Shown: in pieces, positions 17,453 through 26,615 of the stretch
How positions within the stretch are numbered: the first letter of the stretch is position 1
Layout of the letters: every line of letters begins with the position of its first letter
Assembly (NCBI RefSeq): GCF_026626335.1
Contig: NZ_JAPNTZ010000006.1
Span: forward strand, 1 to 64,000
Direction of reading: 5' to 3'
DNA: 64,000 bases
DNA from: Paractinoplanes pyxinae
GTDB lineage: Bacteria; Actinomycetota; Actinomycetes; Mycobacteriales; Micromonosporaceae
The notes under the pieces: generated by a model
Databases searched by the model: none
Told to the model about the DNA's origin: nothing
What the model saw: only the letters and a program-made list of their open reading frames with translations
Program-made: the position numbers and the translations under genes

Positions 17453-18484
17453 ATGAGTGACATCACCTTCGGCCTCGACACGTTCGGCGACGTGCCGGAG
17501 GACGACAACGGCAACCTGCTCTCGTACGGCGCGGCCCTGCGCCAGGTCGTCGACGAGGCCGTCCTGGCCGACGAGCTCGGCGTCGACGTCATCGCGCTCG
17601 GCGAGCACCACCGCCCCGAGTACGCGATCTCCTCGCCCGAGACCGTGCTGGCCGGCATCGCGGGCCGGACGAAGAACATCAAGCTCGCGTCCGGCGTCAC
17701 CGTGCTGAGCTCCGACGATCCCGTCCGCGTCTTCCAGCGGTTCGCCACGCTCGACGGCCTGTCCAACGGGCGGGCCCACGTCATCCTGGGTCGCGGCTCG
17801 TTCACCGAGTCGTTCCCGCTGTTCGGGTACGACCTGAGCGACTACGACAAGCTCTTCGAAGAGAAGATCGAGCTGTTCGCCGAGCTGTTGAAGGAGAAGC
17901 CGGTCACCTGGAGCGGCACGACCCGTGCGCCCCTGGCCGACGCCGAGGTCTTCCCCAAGACCGATTCGGGCCACCTCGACACCTGGGTCGGCGTCGGCGG
18001 CTCCCCGCAGTCGGTCGTCCGCACGGCGCGGTACGGTCTGCCCCTGATGCTCGCGATCATCGGCGGCGCACCCGACCGCTTCGCCCCGTACGTCGATCTC
18101 TATCGTCGTGCCGCCGACCAGCTCGGCACCGTGGCGCACCCGGTCGGCATGCACTCGCCGGGCTTCGTCGCGGACACCGACGAGGAGGCCAAGGAAGTGT
18201 TCTACCCGCGGTACAAGGTGATGCGCGACCGCATCGGCAAGCTGCGCGGCTGGCCTCCGCTGCGCAAGGAGGAGTTCGACCACGAGGTCGAGCACGGCTC
18301 GCTGTACATCGGCTCGCCCGAGACGGTGGCCCGCAAGATGGCCAGGGCGATCAAGTCGCTCGGCGTCGGCCGGTTCGACCTGATCTACGTGGCCGGGTCG
18401 ACCCCCGCCAGCGCCCGCCTGCGCGCGGTCGAGCTGTTCGGCAGCAAGGTGCTCCCGATGACGCGCGAACTGCTGGCGGCGTGA
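17453..18484 (+). CDS. LLM-class flavin-dependent oxidoreductase
   Basis: A 343-residue luciferase-like oxidoreductase. [40 protein letters not shown] and [20 protein letters not shown] are the classic segments of the FMN/F420 subgroup used in oxidative transformation of small organics. ATG 17453 has GGAGG six bases upstream. It is the first gene of a MarR-controlled unit, and its stop overlaps the next gene (GTGA). The partner is an F420-NADP-reductase-like protein, so an F420- or NADPH-linked reaction is plausible. Substrate unknown. Confidence 0.9.
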   Translation: MSDITFGLDTFGDVPEDDNGNLLSYGAALRQVVDEAVLADELGVDVIALGEHHRPEYAISSPETVLAGIAGRTKNIKLASGVTVLSSDDPVRVFQRFATLDGLSNGRAHVILGRGSFTESFPLFGYDLSDYDKLFEEKIELFAELLKEKPVTWSGTTRAPLADAEVFPKTDSGHLDTWVGVGGSPQSVVRTARYGLPLMLAIIGGAPDRFAPYVDLYRRAADQLGTVAHPVGMHSPGFVADTDEEAKEVFYPRYKVMRDRIGKLRGWPPLRKEEFDHEVEHGSLYIGSPETVARKMARAIKSLGVGRFDLIYVAGSTPASARLRAVELFGSKVLPMTRELLAA

Positions 18485-19161
18485 CGATGACGACGATCGG
18501 CATCCTCGGGGCTGGCAAGGTGGGCACCGTCCTGGCCCGGCTCGCGGTGGCGGCCGGGCATCGGGTGCTCATCGCCGGCTCCGGCGACGTCTCGAAGATC
18601 CGGCTGATCATCGGGGTGCTGGCGCCCGGCGCCGAGCCCACCACGGCCGAGGACGCGGCGGCCCGGGCCGACGTCGTGGTGCTGGCGCTGCCGCTGGGCA
18701 AGCACCAGAGCATCCCGGTCGAGGCGCTGCGCGGCAAACTCGTCGTCGACGCCATGAACTACTGGTGGGAGGTCGACGGCATCCGCGACGACCTCACCGA
18801 CCCGCGGACGTCGTCGAGCGAGATCGTCCAGGAGTTCCTGCCCGATTCGCGGGTGGTGAAGGCCTTCAACCACATGGGCTATCACGACCTCGAGGAGGGC
18901 GCGCGTCCGGCCGGCTCGCCCGATCGCAAGGCCATCGCGGTGGCCGGGGATGACGAGGCCGCCGTCGCCGCGGTCGCGGCTCTCGTCGACGACCTGGGCT
19001 TCGATCCGGTGGTTGCCGGGTCCTTGTCCGAGGGCGTACGGCTGGAGCCCGGCACTGAGGCTTTCGGGGCCAACGTCTCCGCGCCCGAGTTGCGCGCGAT
19101 GCTGGAGCGCTTCCCGGCCTCGGAGCGCGGCCGGGTGGTGGCCGAGGCCCGGCTCCGGTAA
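18481..19161 (+). CDS. NADPH-dependent F420 reductase-like oxidoreductase
   Basis: A 226-residue Rossmann protein with [20 protein letters not shown] at the N-terminus and [20 protein letters not shown] near the middle, as in the F420H2:NADP reductase/ProC-like family. It probably exchanges hydride between NADP and F420 or reduces a related substrate. GTG 18481 overlaps the monooxygenase stop by four bases; ATG 18487 is an alternative. Coupling to the LLM gene suggests it supplies reduced cofactor. It ends about 60 bp before kup. Confidence 0.85.
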   Translation: MTMTTIGILGAGKVGTVLARLAVAAGHRVLIAGSGDVSKIRLIIGVLAPGAEPTTAEDAAARADVVVLALPLGKHQSIPVEALRGKLVVDAMNYWWEVDGIRDDLTDPRTSSSEIVQEFLPDSRVVKAFNHMGYHDLEEGARPAGSPDRKAIAVAGDDEAAVAAVAALVDDLGFDPVVAGSLSEGVRLEPGTEAFGANVSAPELRAMLERFPASERGRVVAEARLR

Positions 19162-19218
19162 CGAGCGACACCTCGGGACAGGCCACCCGAACGACTCGCC
19201 GGGGCGCAGAATGATCGG

Positions 19219-21138
19219 GTGAGCCAAGAAGCACTCCATCACGGCCACCCGACGCTGAAGGCCGCCGTGGTGATCGGCGCCCTCGGCGTGGTGTTCGGGG
19301 ACATCGGCACGAGCCCGATCTACACCATCCAGACCGTCTTCAACCCGTCCGACCCGCACCCCGTGCCGATCAGCGAGGGCAACATCCTCGGCGTCGTCTC
19401 GACCATCTTCTGGTCGGTCATGATCATCGTGACGCTGACCTACATCACGCTGGTGATGCGGGTCAACAACGACGGTGAGGGCGGCATCATGGCCCTCATC
19501 ACGCTGTTGCGCCGCTGGGGGTCGTCCAACCGCCGGCGCAGCGCGGTGTTCCTGGCCGCGCTGGGCATCTTCGGCGCGTCGCTGTTCTTCGGCGACAGCA
19601 TGATCACGCCGGCCATCTCGGTGCTGTCGGCGGTCGAGGGGCTGGAGACGGTCCGGCCCGGGCTGGACGAGATCGTCGTCCCGCTCACCGCCGTGATCAT
19701 CGTGATCCTGTTCGCCTTCCAGCGGCACGGCACGGCGGCCGTGGGCAAGTTCTTCGGGCCGGTGATGATCACCTGGTTCACCGCCATCGGGGCGGCCGGC
19801 ATCTGGGGCATCAGCCAGGAACCCCGCATTCTCGAGGCGCTGTCACCGACGTACGCCATCGGGTTTCTGGCCGGGCACTTCCACATCGCGTTCTTCGCGC
19901 TGGCCGCGATCGTGCTCTCCGTCACCGGGGCCGAGGCGATCTACGCCGACATGGGGCACTTCGGGCGCAAGGCCATCGTGATCGGCTGGCTGAGCCTGGT
20001 GCTGCCGGCGAGCACGCTGAGCTATCTGGGCCAGGGCGCGTTGCTGCTGGGCGACGAGAGCAAGTACTCGAGCCCGTTCTTCCTGCTCGTGCCCGACTGG
20101 GCCCGCCTGCCGCTGGTCATCCTGGCCACCGCGGCCACGGTGATCGCGGCCCAGGCGGTCATCACCGGCGCCTACTCGGTGGCGTCCCAGGCCGGTCAGC
20201 TCGGTTACCTTCCGCGCCTGCGCGTCGTACACACTTCGGAGTCGGCCATCGGGCAGATCTACGTGCCGTGGATCAACTGGCTGCTCATGGTCTCGGTGCT
20301 GGTGCTGGTGTTCGCCTTCCGCAGCTCGGCCGCCCTGGCCTACGCGTTCGGCATGGCCGTGGTCGCCACCATCACGATCACCACGCTGCTCTTCTTCTAT
20401 CTGGCCCGGGTGCGCTGGAAGACGCCGCTGTGGCTGGTGCTCACCGGCGGCGGCCTGCTGCTCGCCATCGACCTGCTGTTCGTCAGCGCCAACCTGACCA
20501 AGCTGGTGCACGGGGCATGGCTGCCGCTGCTGATCGGGATCACCGCGTTCACCGTGATGACCACGTGGCAGCGCGGCCGGGCGATCGTGACCGCGGAACG
20601 TGACCGGGCCGAGGGTTCGCTGAGCGAGTTCGTCGACGACATGCAGAACCGGAAGCGGCCGCTGAGCCGGGTGCCGGGCACGGCGATCTTCCTGAACCGC
20701 GGCAAGGTGACCGCGCCGCTCGCCCTGCGGGCCAACGTCGAACACAACCACGTACGGCATGAGCATGTCGTGGTTCTGTCGATCGACACGCTGCCCGTGC
20801 CCCGCCTCGCCGACGACCAGCGCATCGTCGTCGACCACCTGGGCTACGCCGGCGACGGCATCACCCACGTGACGGCGCGCTACGGCTACATGGAGACGCC
20901 GGACGTGCCGGCGCTGCTGCAGATGCTGGACGCCGAGCTGACCGAGGGCCAGATCTCGGTCGAGGAGGCGTCCTACTTCCTGTCGAAGATCGAACTGACC
21001 CGCGGCACGTCGCACACCATGGCGCCATGGCGCAAACGCCTGTTCATCGCCACGTCGTACATCACGGCCGACGCCGCCGAATACTTCAGCCTTCCGCGCG
21101 ACCACACGGTGATCATGGGGTCGCGAATTGAGGTCTGA
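19219..21138 (+). CDS. kup: KUP-type potassium uptake transporter
   Basis: A 639-residue membrane transporter of the Kup/HAK/KT family, which takes up K+ (or Cs+) with protons. AAVVIGALGVVFGDIGTSPI in helix 1 is the family signature, GEGGIMALITLL follows, about twelve hydrophobic helices run to residue 450, and a roughly 190-residue cytoplasmic tail ends in FSLPRDHTVIMGSRIEV. Start is GTG 19219; the ribosome-binding site is weak. The 58-bp gap upstream is too short for a c-di-AMP riboswitch. The 3' end overlaps the converging CYTH-like gene by 26 bp. Confidence 0.96.
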   Translation: MSQEALHHGHPTLKAAVVIGALGVVFGDIGTSPIYTIQTVFNPSDPHPVPISEGNILGVVSTIFWSVMIIVTLTYITLVMRVNNDGEGGIMALITLLRRWGSSNRRRSAVFLAALGIFGASLFFGDSMITPAISVLSAVEGLETVRPGLDEIVVPLTAVIIVILFAFQRHGTAAVGKFFGPVMITWFTAIGAAGIWGISQEPRILEALSPTYAIGFLAGHFHIAFFALAAIVLSVTGAEAIYADMGHFGRKAIVIGWLSLVLPASTLSYLGQGALLLGDESKYSSPFFLLVPDWARLPLVILATAATVIAAQAVITGAYSVASQAGQLGYLPRLRVVHTSESAIGQIYVPWINWLLMVSVLVLVFAFRSSAALAYAFGMAVVATITITTLLFFYLARVRWKTPLWLVLTGGGLLLAIDLLFVSANLTKLVHGAWLPLLIGITAFTVMTTWQRGRAIVTAERDRAEGSLSEFVDDMQNRKRPLSRVPGTAIFLNRGKVTAPLALRANVEHNHVRHEHVVVLSIDTLPVPRLADDQRIVVDHLGYAGDGITHVTARYGYMETPDVPALLQMLDAELTEGQISVEEASYFLSKIELTRGTSHTMAPWRKRLFIATSYITADAAEYFSLPRDHTVIMGSRIEV

Positions 21139-21811
21139 AATACCGGAGCGTCGCCTCCGTCTTGGTCACCTGGGGCTCGTCGTCGGGGACGATGCCGTGG
21201 GCCCGCAGGGCGCTCGACGTCTCGGCGGCCACGGCTGACGCCTTCGACGACGGGCAGCGGATGGACAACTCGGCGATCGAGGAACCGTCGGGAAACGTCC
21301 ACTGCTCGGCCACCAGCGGATGGTCGGACGCCGCCATCTCGAACCGGCAGCGCCGCACCTCGACCGGGCCGAACGTGATCAAGCTGTCGAGAGGCACATT
21401 CGCGTACGCGGTGAGCAGGCGCCGCTGACGGCCGGAGAGCAGCCGGCTCAGCGGCTTGCGCGCGGCCGCCGTCCGCTCGACCTCGTGCCGCCCCAGGGTG
21501 CGCTTGAGCGTGCCCGAGCAGGCGTAGTTGTCGGGCAGGGCGTCTATCTCGACGTCGAAGCCGTTGTCGTTGCGCAGCCAGCCCGGCAGCGCCTTGGGCA
21601 GCACCGGCCGCAGCTTCACGACGGCGTCGCCGGCCCGCCCGCGGGTGCTGCGCAGCCGGACGATGAGGCCGTGCTGCTGCAGGGCGAGATCGGCCGTGTC
21701 GAGAAAGTAAATGCGGCGGGTGAGGCCGCTTTTCAGGTCGACGCCGAGGGAGCGCAGGTCGGCCGAGGAAACGGCCACCTTCAGCTCGACCTTGGGGACC
21801 TGCTTGCTCAT
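21113..21811 (-). CDS. CYTH-like domain protein
   Basis: A 232-residue cytoplasmic protein. KVELKVAVSSADLRSLGVDL, RRIYFLDTADLALQQHGLIV and RLRSTRGRAGDAVVKLRPV resemble the charged strands of the CYTH triphosphate-tunnel fold (class IV adenylate cyclase/thiamine triphosphatase). The classical ExExK opening is only partly kept, as VELKV. Enzymatic activity on a triphosphate is possible but unproven. The start is uncertain: ATG 21811 has no Shine-Dalgarno, and GTG 21853 would add 14 residues. It converges on kup. Confidence 0.7.
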   Translation of the reverse strand: MSKQVPKVELKVAVSSADLRSLGVDLKSGLTRRIYFLDTADLALQQHGLIVRLRSTRGRAGDAVVKLRPVLPKALPGWLRNDNGFDVEIDALPDNYACSGTLKRTLGRHEVERTAAARKPLSRLLSGRQRRLLTAYANVPLDSLITFGPVEVRRCRFEMAASDHPLVAEQWTFPDGSSIAELSIRCPSSKASAVAAETSSALRAHGIVPDDEPQVTKTEATLRYFRPQFATP

Positions 21812-22125
21812 CGGAGGTTGCCAGAAACACCTGGTCACTGCTGTTTTGCTCACTGCTCGCCCGCGTTCCTGGTGATCTGGCATGCCGACCCGCATTGCCC
21901 GAATCGGCTGAACAAAACCTACCTCTTTCTCACATCGACAACCCGTTGACAAATGGCAGCGGAAACTGCGTCGTTCACCTCGAGTTAACCTAGCAAACCC
22001 ACTGCGTTCACCGCGCCAGCCATCATACCCCCGGCCTGTGACACCGGCCGTTTGTCCGGTTTCCGACCCGCGCGTCCCCCGCGATACTGACTGGCGCCTA
22101 TGCCCCGCCGCCGTCAGGAGCACCC
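21812..22125. other. Divergent intergenic region, no gene seen
   Basis: About 315 bp between the CYTH-like and LGFP-repeat genes, visibly richer in A+T than the flanks. It must hold both promoters. A TTGACA sequence at 21946-21951 is a possible plus-strand -35 box but lacks a convincing -10. A short GC-rich inverted repeat around 22032-22050 (CCGGCC...GGCCGG type) is the only structure seen. No ORF with a ribosome-binding site was found. Confidence 0.5.
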
Positions 22126-23652
22126 GTGGAGCCCGACCCTCGAAACATCGAGACCTCGGTCCACGACAGCCGTGGCATCGTGATCGGCACCGGCAACACG
22201 CAGAACAACTACGCCGCCTTCGAACCGCTCGATCTCGGGCTCATCGGCCGGTCCTCCCCTCGCGCCGCCGCCAACCGGATCAAGCAGATGCCGATCGACG
22301 ACGCCCTGAAGATCGTGGCGGCCGCTTCGGCCGAGGACGCGGCGGCGGTCCTGGGAATGCTGCTCAACTCGGATGACGACTTCTCCGTCGCGCTCGTATC
22401 CGAGATGCATCCGGGACTGGCAGCGGCGCTCCTGGACGAGGGCGGTCCAGCACTTGCGGCTCTGCGCGACGTGCCTGTCGCGGCCGAGGCGATCTGCCGA
22501 TGCCACGACGAGCGGAAAATCCTCGGTCTCGAGAGCGACATCGTGCGCCGGGCGGCCAGTTCGCCGCGGGGAACCGCCGGCTTCTACCGCGTTTTCGCCG
22601 AGGGCGTCGTTCACTGGTCGAAGCAGACCGGCGCCCAAGCTACGTATGAGCCCTTCTCCTCGTTCCACCGCGACAACGGCGGAACTGGCGGTCGGCTCGG
22701 GTTCCCGCTTGCCGAGGCTGAAGTGGTGAGTGCAGCGGGCCGCCCAGCGGGAGAGGCGACCCGGCAGGACTTCGAGTCGGAGAGCGCGGACCCGGCCGGC
22801 CACGCGTCTGTCTACTGGACCGAAGAACACGGCATGTTTGCCACGTGGGGCGGCATCGGTTGGCACTATCAGCGGCGAGGTGGAGCGGACCGCTTCGGCT
22901 TCCCAGTGGGTCCCGAGGTTGCCGCAGGTCCGTCGCGCCGGCCCGGCGACGGCGACAGCGGCTGGATTCAGCCGTTCGAGAAGGCCAGCATCGTCTTCAC
23001 CGATGCTGTCGGGGCCATCGAGATCTGGTCCCCGATACGCGAGCACTTCGACGCCCTCGACGGCGTGACCGGCCGCCTCGGCTTCCCACGTGGGAAGTCG
23101 CACGCCGCGGGCCGTTCACCGCAAGGCACCGAAGGCAGGTTTCAGCGTTTCGAGGGTGCATGGGACTACCCCGAAGACCTGGTGGCCGCTTGCATCGGCT
23201 TCGACCGTCCGGGTGGCGCCACCATTTACACGTCGGTTCACGGCACGTACAAGGTCGACGGCGGCATCGGCATTCTCTACGAGCGCATGGGTGGCACCCC
23301 CGGCTGGCTGGGCTTCCCGACGGAAGACTCACACCGGCCCCAGAACGACTCGCCGACGGCGGACAACCAGCGCCGAGTGCAGACCTTCGAGGGCGGCGCC
23401 ATCTATTGGAGCCCCGAGCACGACGCAGTGGCCGTGCGGGGCGACGTGCTGGCCCTGCTCCACCCCGAGCCGCCCGTCAACTTCTTCGCTCAGCTCCACC
23501 TCGGCTTTCCGACGCATCCTGAACAGCCGATCGCCGACGGCCCCGACATGATCCAGTTCTTCGAGCACGGCCTGATCACTCGCCGAGCGGACGGCATCAA
23601 GGTCTGGCAGACCGTAGCCGGATCTCATGGCTCGCAGCCCCCAGCACCCTGA
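22126..23652 (+). CDS. LGFP-repeat protein with N-terminal NTQNN-type motif
   Basis: A 508-residue protein without signal peptide or membrane segment. Residues 17-28 (GIVIGTGNTQNN) match a short motif often found ahead of effector or adaptor modules in actinobacterial conflict-type proteins. Residues 40-145 are helical, in about 30-residue units resembling MgtE-N/HEAT-like superhelices (DAAAVLGMLL, ALVSEMHPGLAAALLDE). From 150 on there are five LGFP repeats with cores at 191, 257, 318, 395 and 459, each followed by FExG/IYWSP-type strands. LGFP repeats usually occur in secreted wall-associated proteins, so a cytoplasmic version is unusual. GTG 22126 has AGGAG upstream. Function unknown. Confidence 0.85.
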   Translation: MEPDPRNIETSVHDSRGIVIGTGNTQNNYAAFEPLDLGLIGRSSPRAAANRIKQMPIDDALKIVAAASAEDAAAVLGMLLNSDDDFSVALVSEMHPGLAAALLDEGGPALAALRDVPVAAEAICRCHDERKILGLESDIVRRAASSPRGTAGFYRVFAEGVVHWSKQTGAQATYEPFSSFHRDNGGTGGRLGFPLAEAEVVSAAGRPAGEATRQDFESESADPAGHASVYWTEEHGMFATWGGIGWHYQRRGGADRFGFPVGPEVAAGPSRRPGDGDSGWIQPFEKASIVFTDAVGAIEIWSPIREHFDALDGVTGRLGFPRGKSHAAGRSPQGTEGRFQRFEGAWDYPEDLVAACIGFDRPGGATIYTSVHGTYKVDGGIGILYERMGGTPGWLGFPTEDSHRPQNDSPTADNQRRVQTFEGGAIYWSPEHDAVAVRGDVLALLHPEPPVNFFAQLHLGFPTHPEQPIADGPDMIQFFEHGLITRRADGIKVWQTVAGSHGSQPPAP

Positions 23653-23841
23653 CGGTCGAGCCTCGACCCATCGCTAGGTGTGCCTTCATTCTGCCAAGGG
23701 CCACCGACATTTTTTTGAGCGCTGCGAGCTACCGAAAAGAACCCGGGACGAAACCTTCAAGCGCGGACCTCCTCGAACCGATGAGGAGTCGAGCAAGCGC
23801 GGGCGTGCCGCGCTGGTCGAAGAAGCGAAGGGTTCCCCCAC

Positions 23842-24462
23842 GTGCGCCTCCCCCGAAGCGTGGCGGCCGGACTGGCCGCCGCCGTACTGTGCGGCAGCCT
23901 GACCGGCTGCAGCAGCCTCAAGCAGCTGACCAGCAGCAGCAAGCCGCTGGCCGGCGCCAGTTCCCCCAGCGCCTCCCCCACCCCGTCGGCGTCCCCCAGC
24001 GCCGTCGCGGTCAAGCTTCCGGTCCGGGCCAGCGGCCCGCTCGACACGGGCACGGTCACCCACAGCCTCAAGCAGGGTGCCTTCTCGGTGAAGCTGACCT
24101 ACTGGACCTCGGACAACGCCAAGCTGTACAGCGCCGAGACGCTCAAGACCATCAACGTCGCGGCCCACGTCGAGGACGCCGACAGCACTCACCAGATCAC
24201 CATCAGCACGTTCCAGGTGGTCCAGGACGACGGCACCAAGCGGGTCACCGCCGCCACCGACAACGGCAAGTTCGACGTCACCCCGCCCTACCCCTACAAC
24301 ACCGTGGTGACGCTGCCCGCGGCGACGACCGGAGCAACGACGCTCACGCTCACCATCCGGCTGGACCTGCTGGTCGAGACCGCCCCCAAGTCGGGCAGCT
24401 ACTACCGCTCGACCGCCCTCGACACCCTCACCCTCCCGCTGCTCACGAATGGTGCCAACTGA
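23842..24462 (+). CDS. Secreted lipoprotein preceding a glycosyltransferase
   Basis: A 206-residue exported lipoprotein. Its signal peptide, VRLPRSVAAGLAAAVLCGSL, is followed by the lipobox TGC. A Ser/Pro-rich linker (SPSASPTPSASPSA) then leads to a beta-rich domain (DTGTVTHSLKQGAFSVKLTY) with no recognised family. GTG 23842 has GAAGGG nine bases upstream. The stop overlaps the start of the glycosyltransferase by one base (TGATG), so the two are co-translated and probably act together at the membrane, for example in polymer export. The preceding 190 bp carries a hairpin at about 23767-23790 but no recognisable riboswitch. Confidence 0.82.
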   Translation: MRLPRSVAAGLAAAVLCGSLTGCSSLKQLTSSSKPLAGASSPSASPTPSASPSAVAVKLPVRASGPLDTGTVTHSLKQGAFSVKLTYWTSDNAKLYSAETLKTINVAAHVEDADSTHQITISTFQVVQDDGTKRVTAATDNGKFDVTPPYPYNTVVTLPAATTGATTLTLTIRLDLLVETAPKSGSYYRSTALDTLTLPLLTNGAN

Positions 24463-25976
24463 TGACCGAGTCCAGTCCCGGGCTGCGCCGGGCCACCGAC
24501 CGCCAGATCCTGCTGCCCCGCAGCGCCAAGGCCGGGCCGCTGGCGCTGCCGCCGGCCGTGCCGCAGCTGCACGAGCTCGAGGCGGTCGAGACGATCGCCG
24601 GTGAGATCGCGGCCGCGGCCACCAGCGCGACGCCGCGCAACGCCACCATCAGCTGCATCATCCCCTGCTACAACGAGCAGGACACGATCGCCGACGTGTT
24701 GACGAGCCTGCTGGCCCAGACCCGGCTGCCGGACATCATTCACGTGATCATCAACAACACCGACGACGACACCCCCGAGATCGCCCGCCGGTTCGAGGGC
24801 GTCCACACCCGTACGGTCAAGGGTGAGGAATTTGTGACGTCGGTGCACGTGCATGACATGGGCGTGAACCCCGACAAGAAGGTCGGCGCGCTCAACTACG
24901 GCTACTTCCTGTCGCGCGGTTACGACTACATCCTCGGTGTCGACGGTGACACCACCCTGGCCCGCGACGCCGTGGAGCGGCTCGAGCTCGAGATGACCGA
25001 CGACCCGCGCATCGGCGGGCTCAGCGCCATCTACAGCATCGACAAGAACCGCAAGGGTCTGATGGCGCGGTTCCTGGTGGCCGGCCAGCGCGCCCAGTTC
25101 GCCGCGTTCAACATGGACAACCTGCTGCGCGGCCGCAACATGGCCGTGCTGGGCGGCCAGTGCTCGCTGTTCAACATGCGCGCGCTCGAGACGGTCATGG
25201 TCCGGCACTACCAGCAGGCGCCGTGGGTCCGCGACAGCGAGGTCGAGGACTCGAAGCTGTCGCTGCAGATCAAGGACGCCGGCTTCAGCACGAAGATCAG
25301 CGCCACCGCCCGCGCGTACGTCGGTCCGATGACCAACCTCCGCGCGCTGCACGGCCAGCAGGTCAAGTGGAACTTCGGCGCCATCGACCTGTTCTGGCCG
25401 GGTCAGCGCGGCGACAGCAAGGGCCAGCCGCTGCACCCCAACCTGCGGCTGCGCTGGTTCGAGAACATCTCGATGGCCTTCAACATCATCTCGCGGCTGG
25501 GGTTCCTCCTGCTGCTGGTGGCCGCCCTGTCCATCGACGCCTTCGTGTTCAACCCGATCTGGCTCATCCCGCCGGCCATCGCCATGCTGCTGAACCTGCG
25601 GCTCGCGTTGTCCATGAAGGACAAGAGCGCTTCCGACATTCTCTACGCCGCGCTCTTCATCCCGGCCGAGCTGTACATGTTCGTGCGGATGGGGCACTTC
25701 GTGTCGGCCTGGGCGCAGTTCCTGGCCAAGACCGACCAGGACAACTGGGCGGCCCAGGCCAACGCCGAGAAGGGCAAGGGCTCGGCCTACGTCATGCCGC
25801 TGGTCGTGCTGCTCGCGATCGTGGCCGGGGCGACCTTCGCCTGGACCCAGCAGAGCGTGGGCGTGCAGTCGGCGATCCTCTCGCTCGGCTGGCCGATGCT
25901 CTACATCGCCACCATCGCCCAGTCCGTCTTCATGCTGCGCAAGCTGGTGCGCCGCCACCGCGGCTTCGCGGTCTGA
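24462..25976 (+). CDS. Processive family-2 glycosyltransferase, membrane-bound
   Basis: A 504-residue polysaccharide synthase of the cellulose/hyaluronan/poly-N-acetylglucosamine synthase type. ISCIIPCYNEQDTIADVLTS opens the GT-A fold. GVDGDTTL supplies the DxD metal site, VEDSKLS the catalytic ED pair, and GQQVKW the Q(Q/R)xxW acceptor motif of processive enzymes. About five transmembrane helices follow (RLGFLLLLVAALSIDAFVF; AYVMPLVVLLAIVAGATFAW). It probably polymerises and extrudes a beta-linked exopolysaccharide using a UDP-sugar. Identity of the polymer is unknown. It is translationally coupled to the upstream lipoprotein. Confidence 0.9.
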   Translation: MTESSPGLRRATDRQILLPRSAKAGPLALPPAVPQLHELEAVETIAGEIAAAATSATPRNATISCIIPCYNEQDTIADVLTSLLAQTRLPDIIHVIINNTDDDTPEIARRFEGVHTRTVKGEEFVTSVHVHDMGVNPDKKVGALNYGYFLSRGYDYILGVDGDTTLARDAVERLELEMTDDPRIGGLSAIYSIDKNRKGLMARFLVAGQRAQFAAFNMDNLLRGRNMAVLGGQCSLFNMRALETVMVRHYQQAPWVRDSEVEDSKLSLQIKDAGFSTKISATARAYVGPMTNLRALHGQQVKWNFGAIDLFWPGQRGDSKGQPLHPNLRLRWFENISMAFNIISRLGFLLLLVAALSIDAFVFNPIWLIPPAIAMLLNLRLALSMKDKSASDILYAALFIPAELYMFVRMGHFVSAWAQFLAKTDQDNWAAQANAEKGKGSAYVMPLVVLLAIVAGATFAWTQQSVGVQSAILSLGWPMLYIATIAQSVFMLRKLVRRHRGFAV

Positions 25977-25985
25977 CACCGGCGG

Positions 25986-26609
25986 TCACAAGGCGGCCTG
26001 TACGAGGTCGGTGAACCCGTTGGCCAGCAGGATCACCGCGATCGAGGTCAGCAGGATGCCGGCCACCCGGTCGAGGATCATCCCGATGCGGGGCGAGACG
26101 CGCCGCTCGACATGTCCCGAGAGATAGAGCGTCACCCCGGTGACGACGGCGTAGGCGAGAGCGGCGAGCGACAACCACAGTCGCTCGCCGTTGTCGTTCG
26201 CCTCGGCCGACGCCGCCACCCCGAAGGCGAAGGTCGTGCCGCCCACGGTCAGCGGGAACGTGAGCGGCGTGAAGAGAACCGACCGCCACGGCACGTCGCG
26301 CACCGGCGCGTCCGGCGACTCGACCGGTACGGTCCCCCGCATCAGCGGCACGGCGGCCAGCAGCAACGCGATGCCGCCGGTCGCCGTCAGCGCCGCCGTG
26401 CTGATCCCGAGCAGCACGAGCAGCGGCTCGCCGACCCAGATGGCGACCAGCACGAAGACGACGACGTTGATCGTCAGCCCCGACGCCAGCCGCAGTTGCT
26501 CACTTCCCGAGTAGGGCCGGACGATCGGCAGGTACGACGCCAGGGCGGCGACCGGGCTGTAGAGCGCGAACAACGCCAGGAACAGCACCAGCGCGCTGTG
26601 CTCGGTCAT
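25986..26609 (-). CDS. MarC family integral membrane protein
   Basis: A 207-residue protein with six predicted transmembrane helices. LFALYSPVAALASYLPIV and SVLFTPLTFPLTVGGTTFAF contain the two Pro-centred repeats of the MarC/UPF0056 family. MarC was once linked to multiple antibiotic resistance but its function is unknown. It lies seven bases downstream of arcA in the same direction and is probably the last gene of the protease-arcD-arcA-marC unit. Confidence 0.9.
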   Translation of the reverse strand: MTEHSALVLFLALFALYSPVAALASYLPIVRPYSGSEQLRLASGLTINVVVFVLVAIWVGEPLLVLLGISTAALTATGGIALLLAAVPLMRGTVPVESPDAPVRDVPWRSVLFTPLTFPLTVGGTTFAFGVAASAEANDNGERLWLSLAALAYAVVTGVTLYLSGHVERRVSPRIGMILDRVAGILLTSIAVILLANGFTDLVQAAL

Positions 26610-26615
26610 CGGCGG

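Noticed and set aside
19162..19218. c-di-AMP riboswitch before kup
   Set aside because: The gap is 57 bp, far shorter than a ydaO aptamer, and no core sequence is present.
23653..23841. c-di-GMP (GEMM) riboswitch before the lipoprotein/glycosyltransferase pair
   Set aside because: GGGACGAAACC resembles part of the GEMM core, but the remaining conserved bases and tetraloop receptor are missing. Only a local hairpin is supported.
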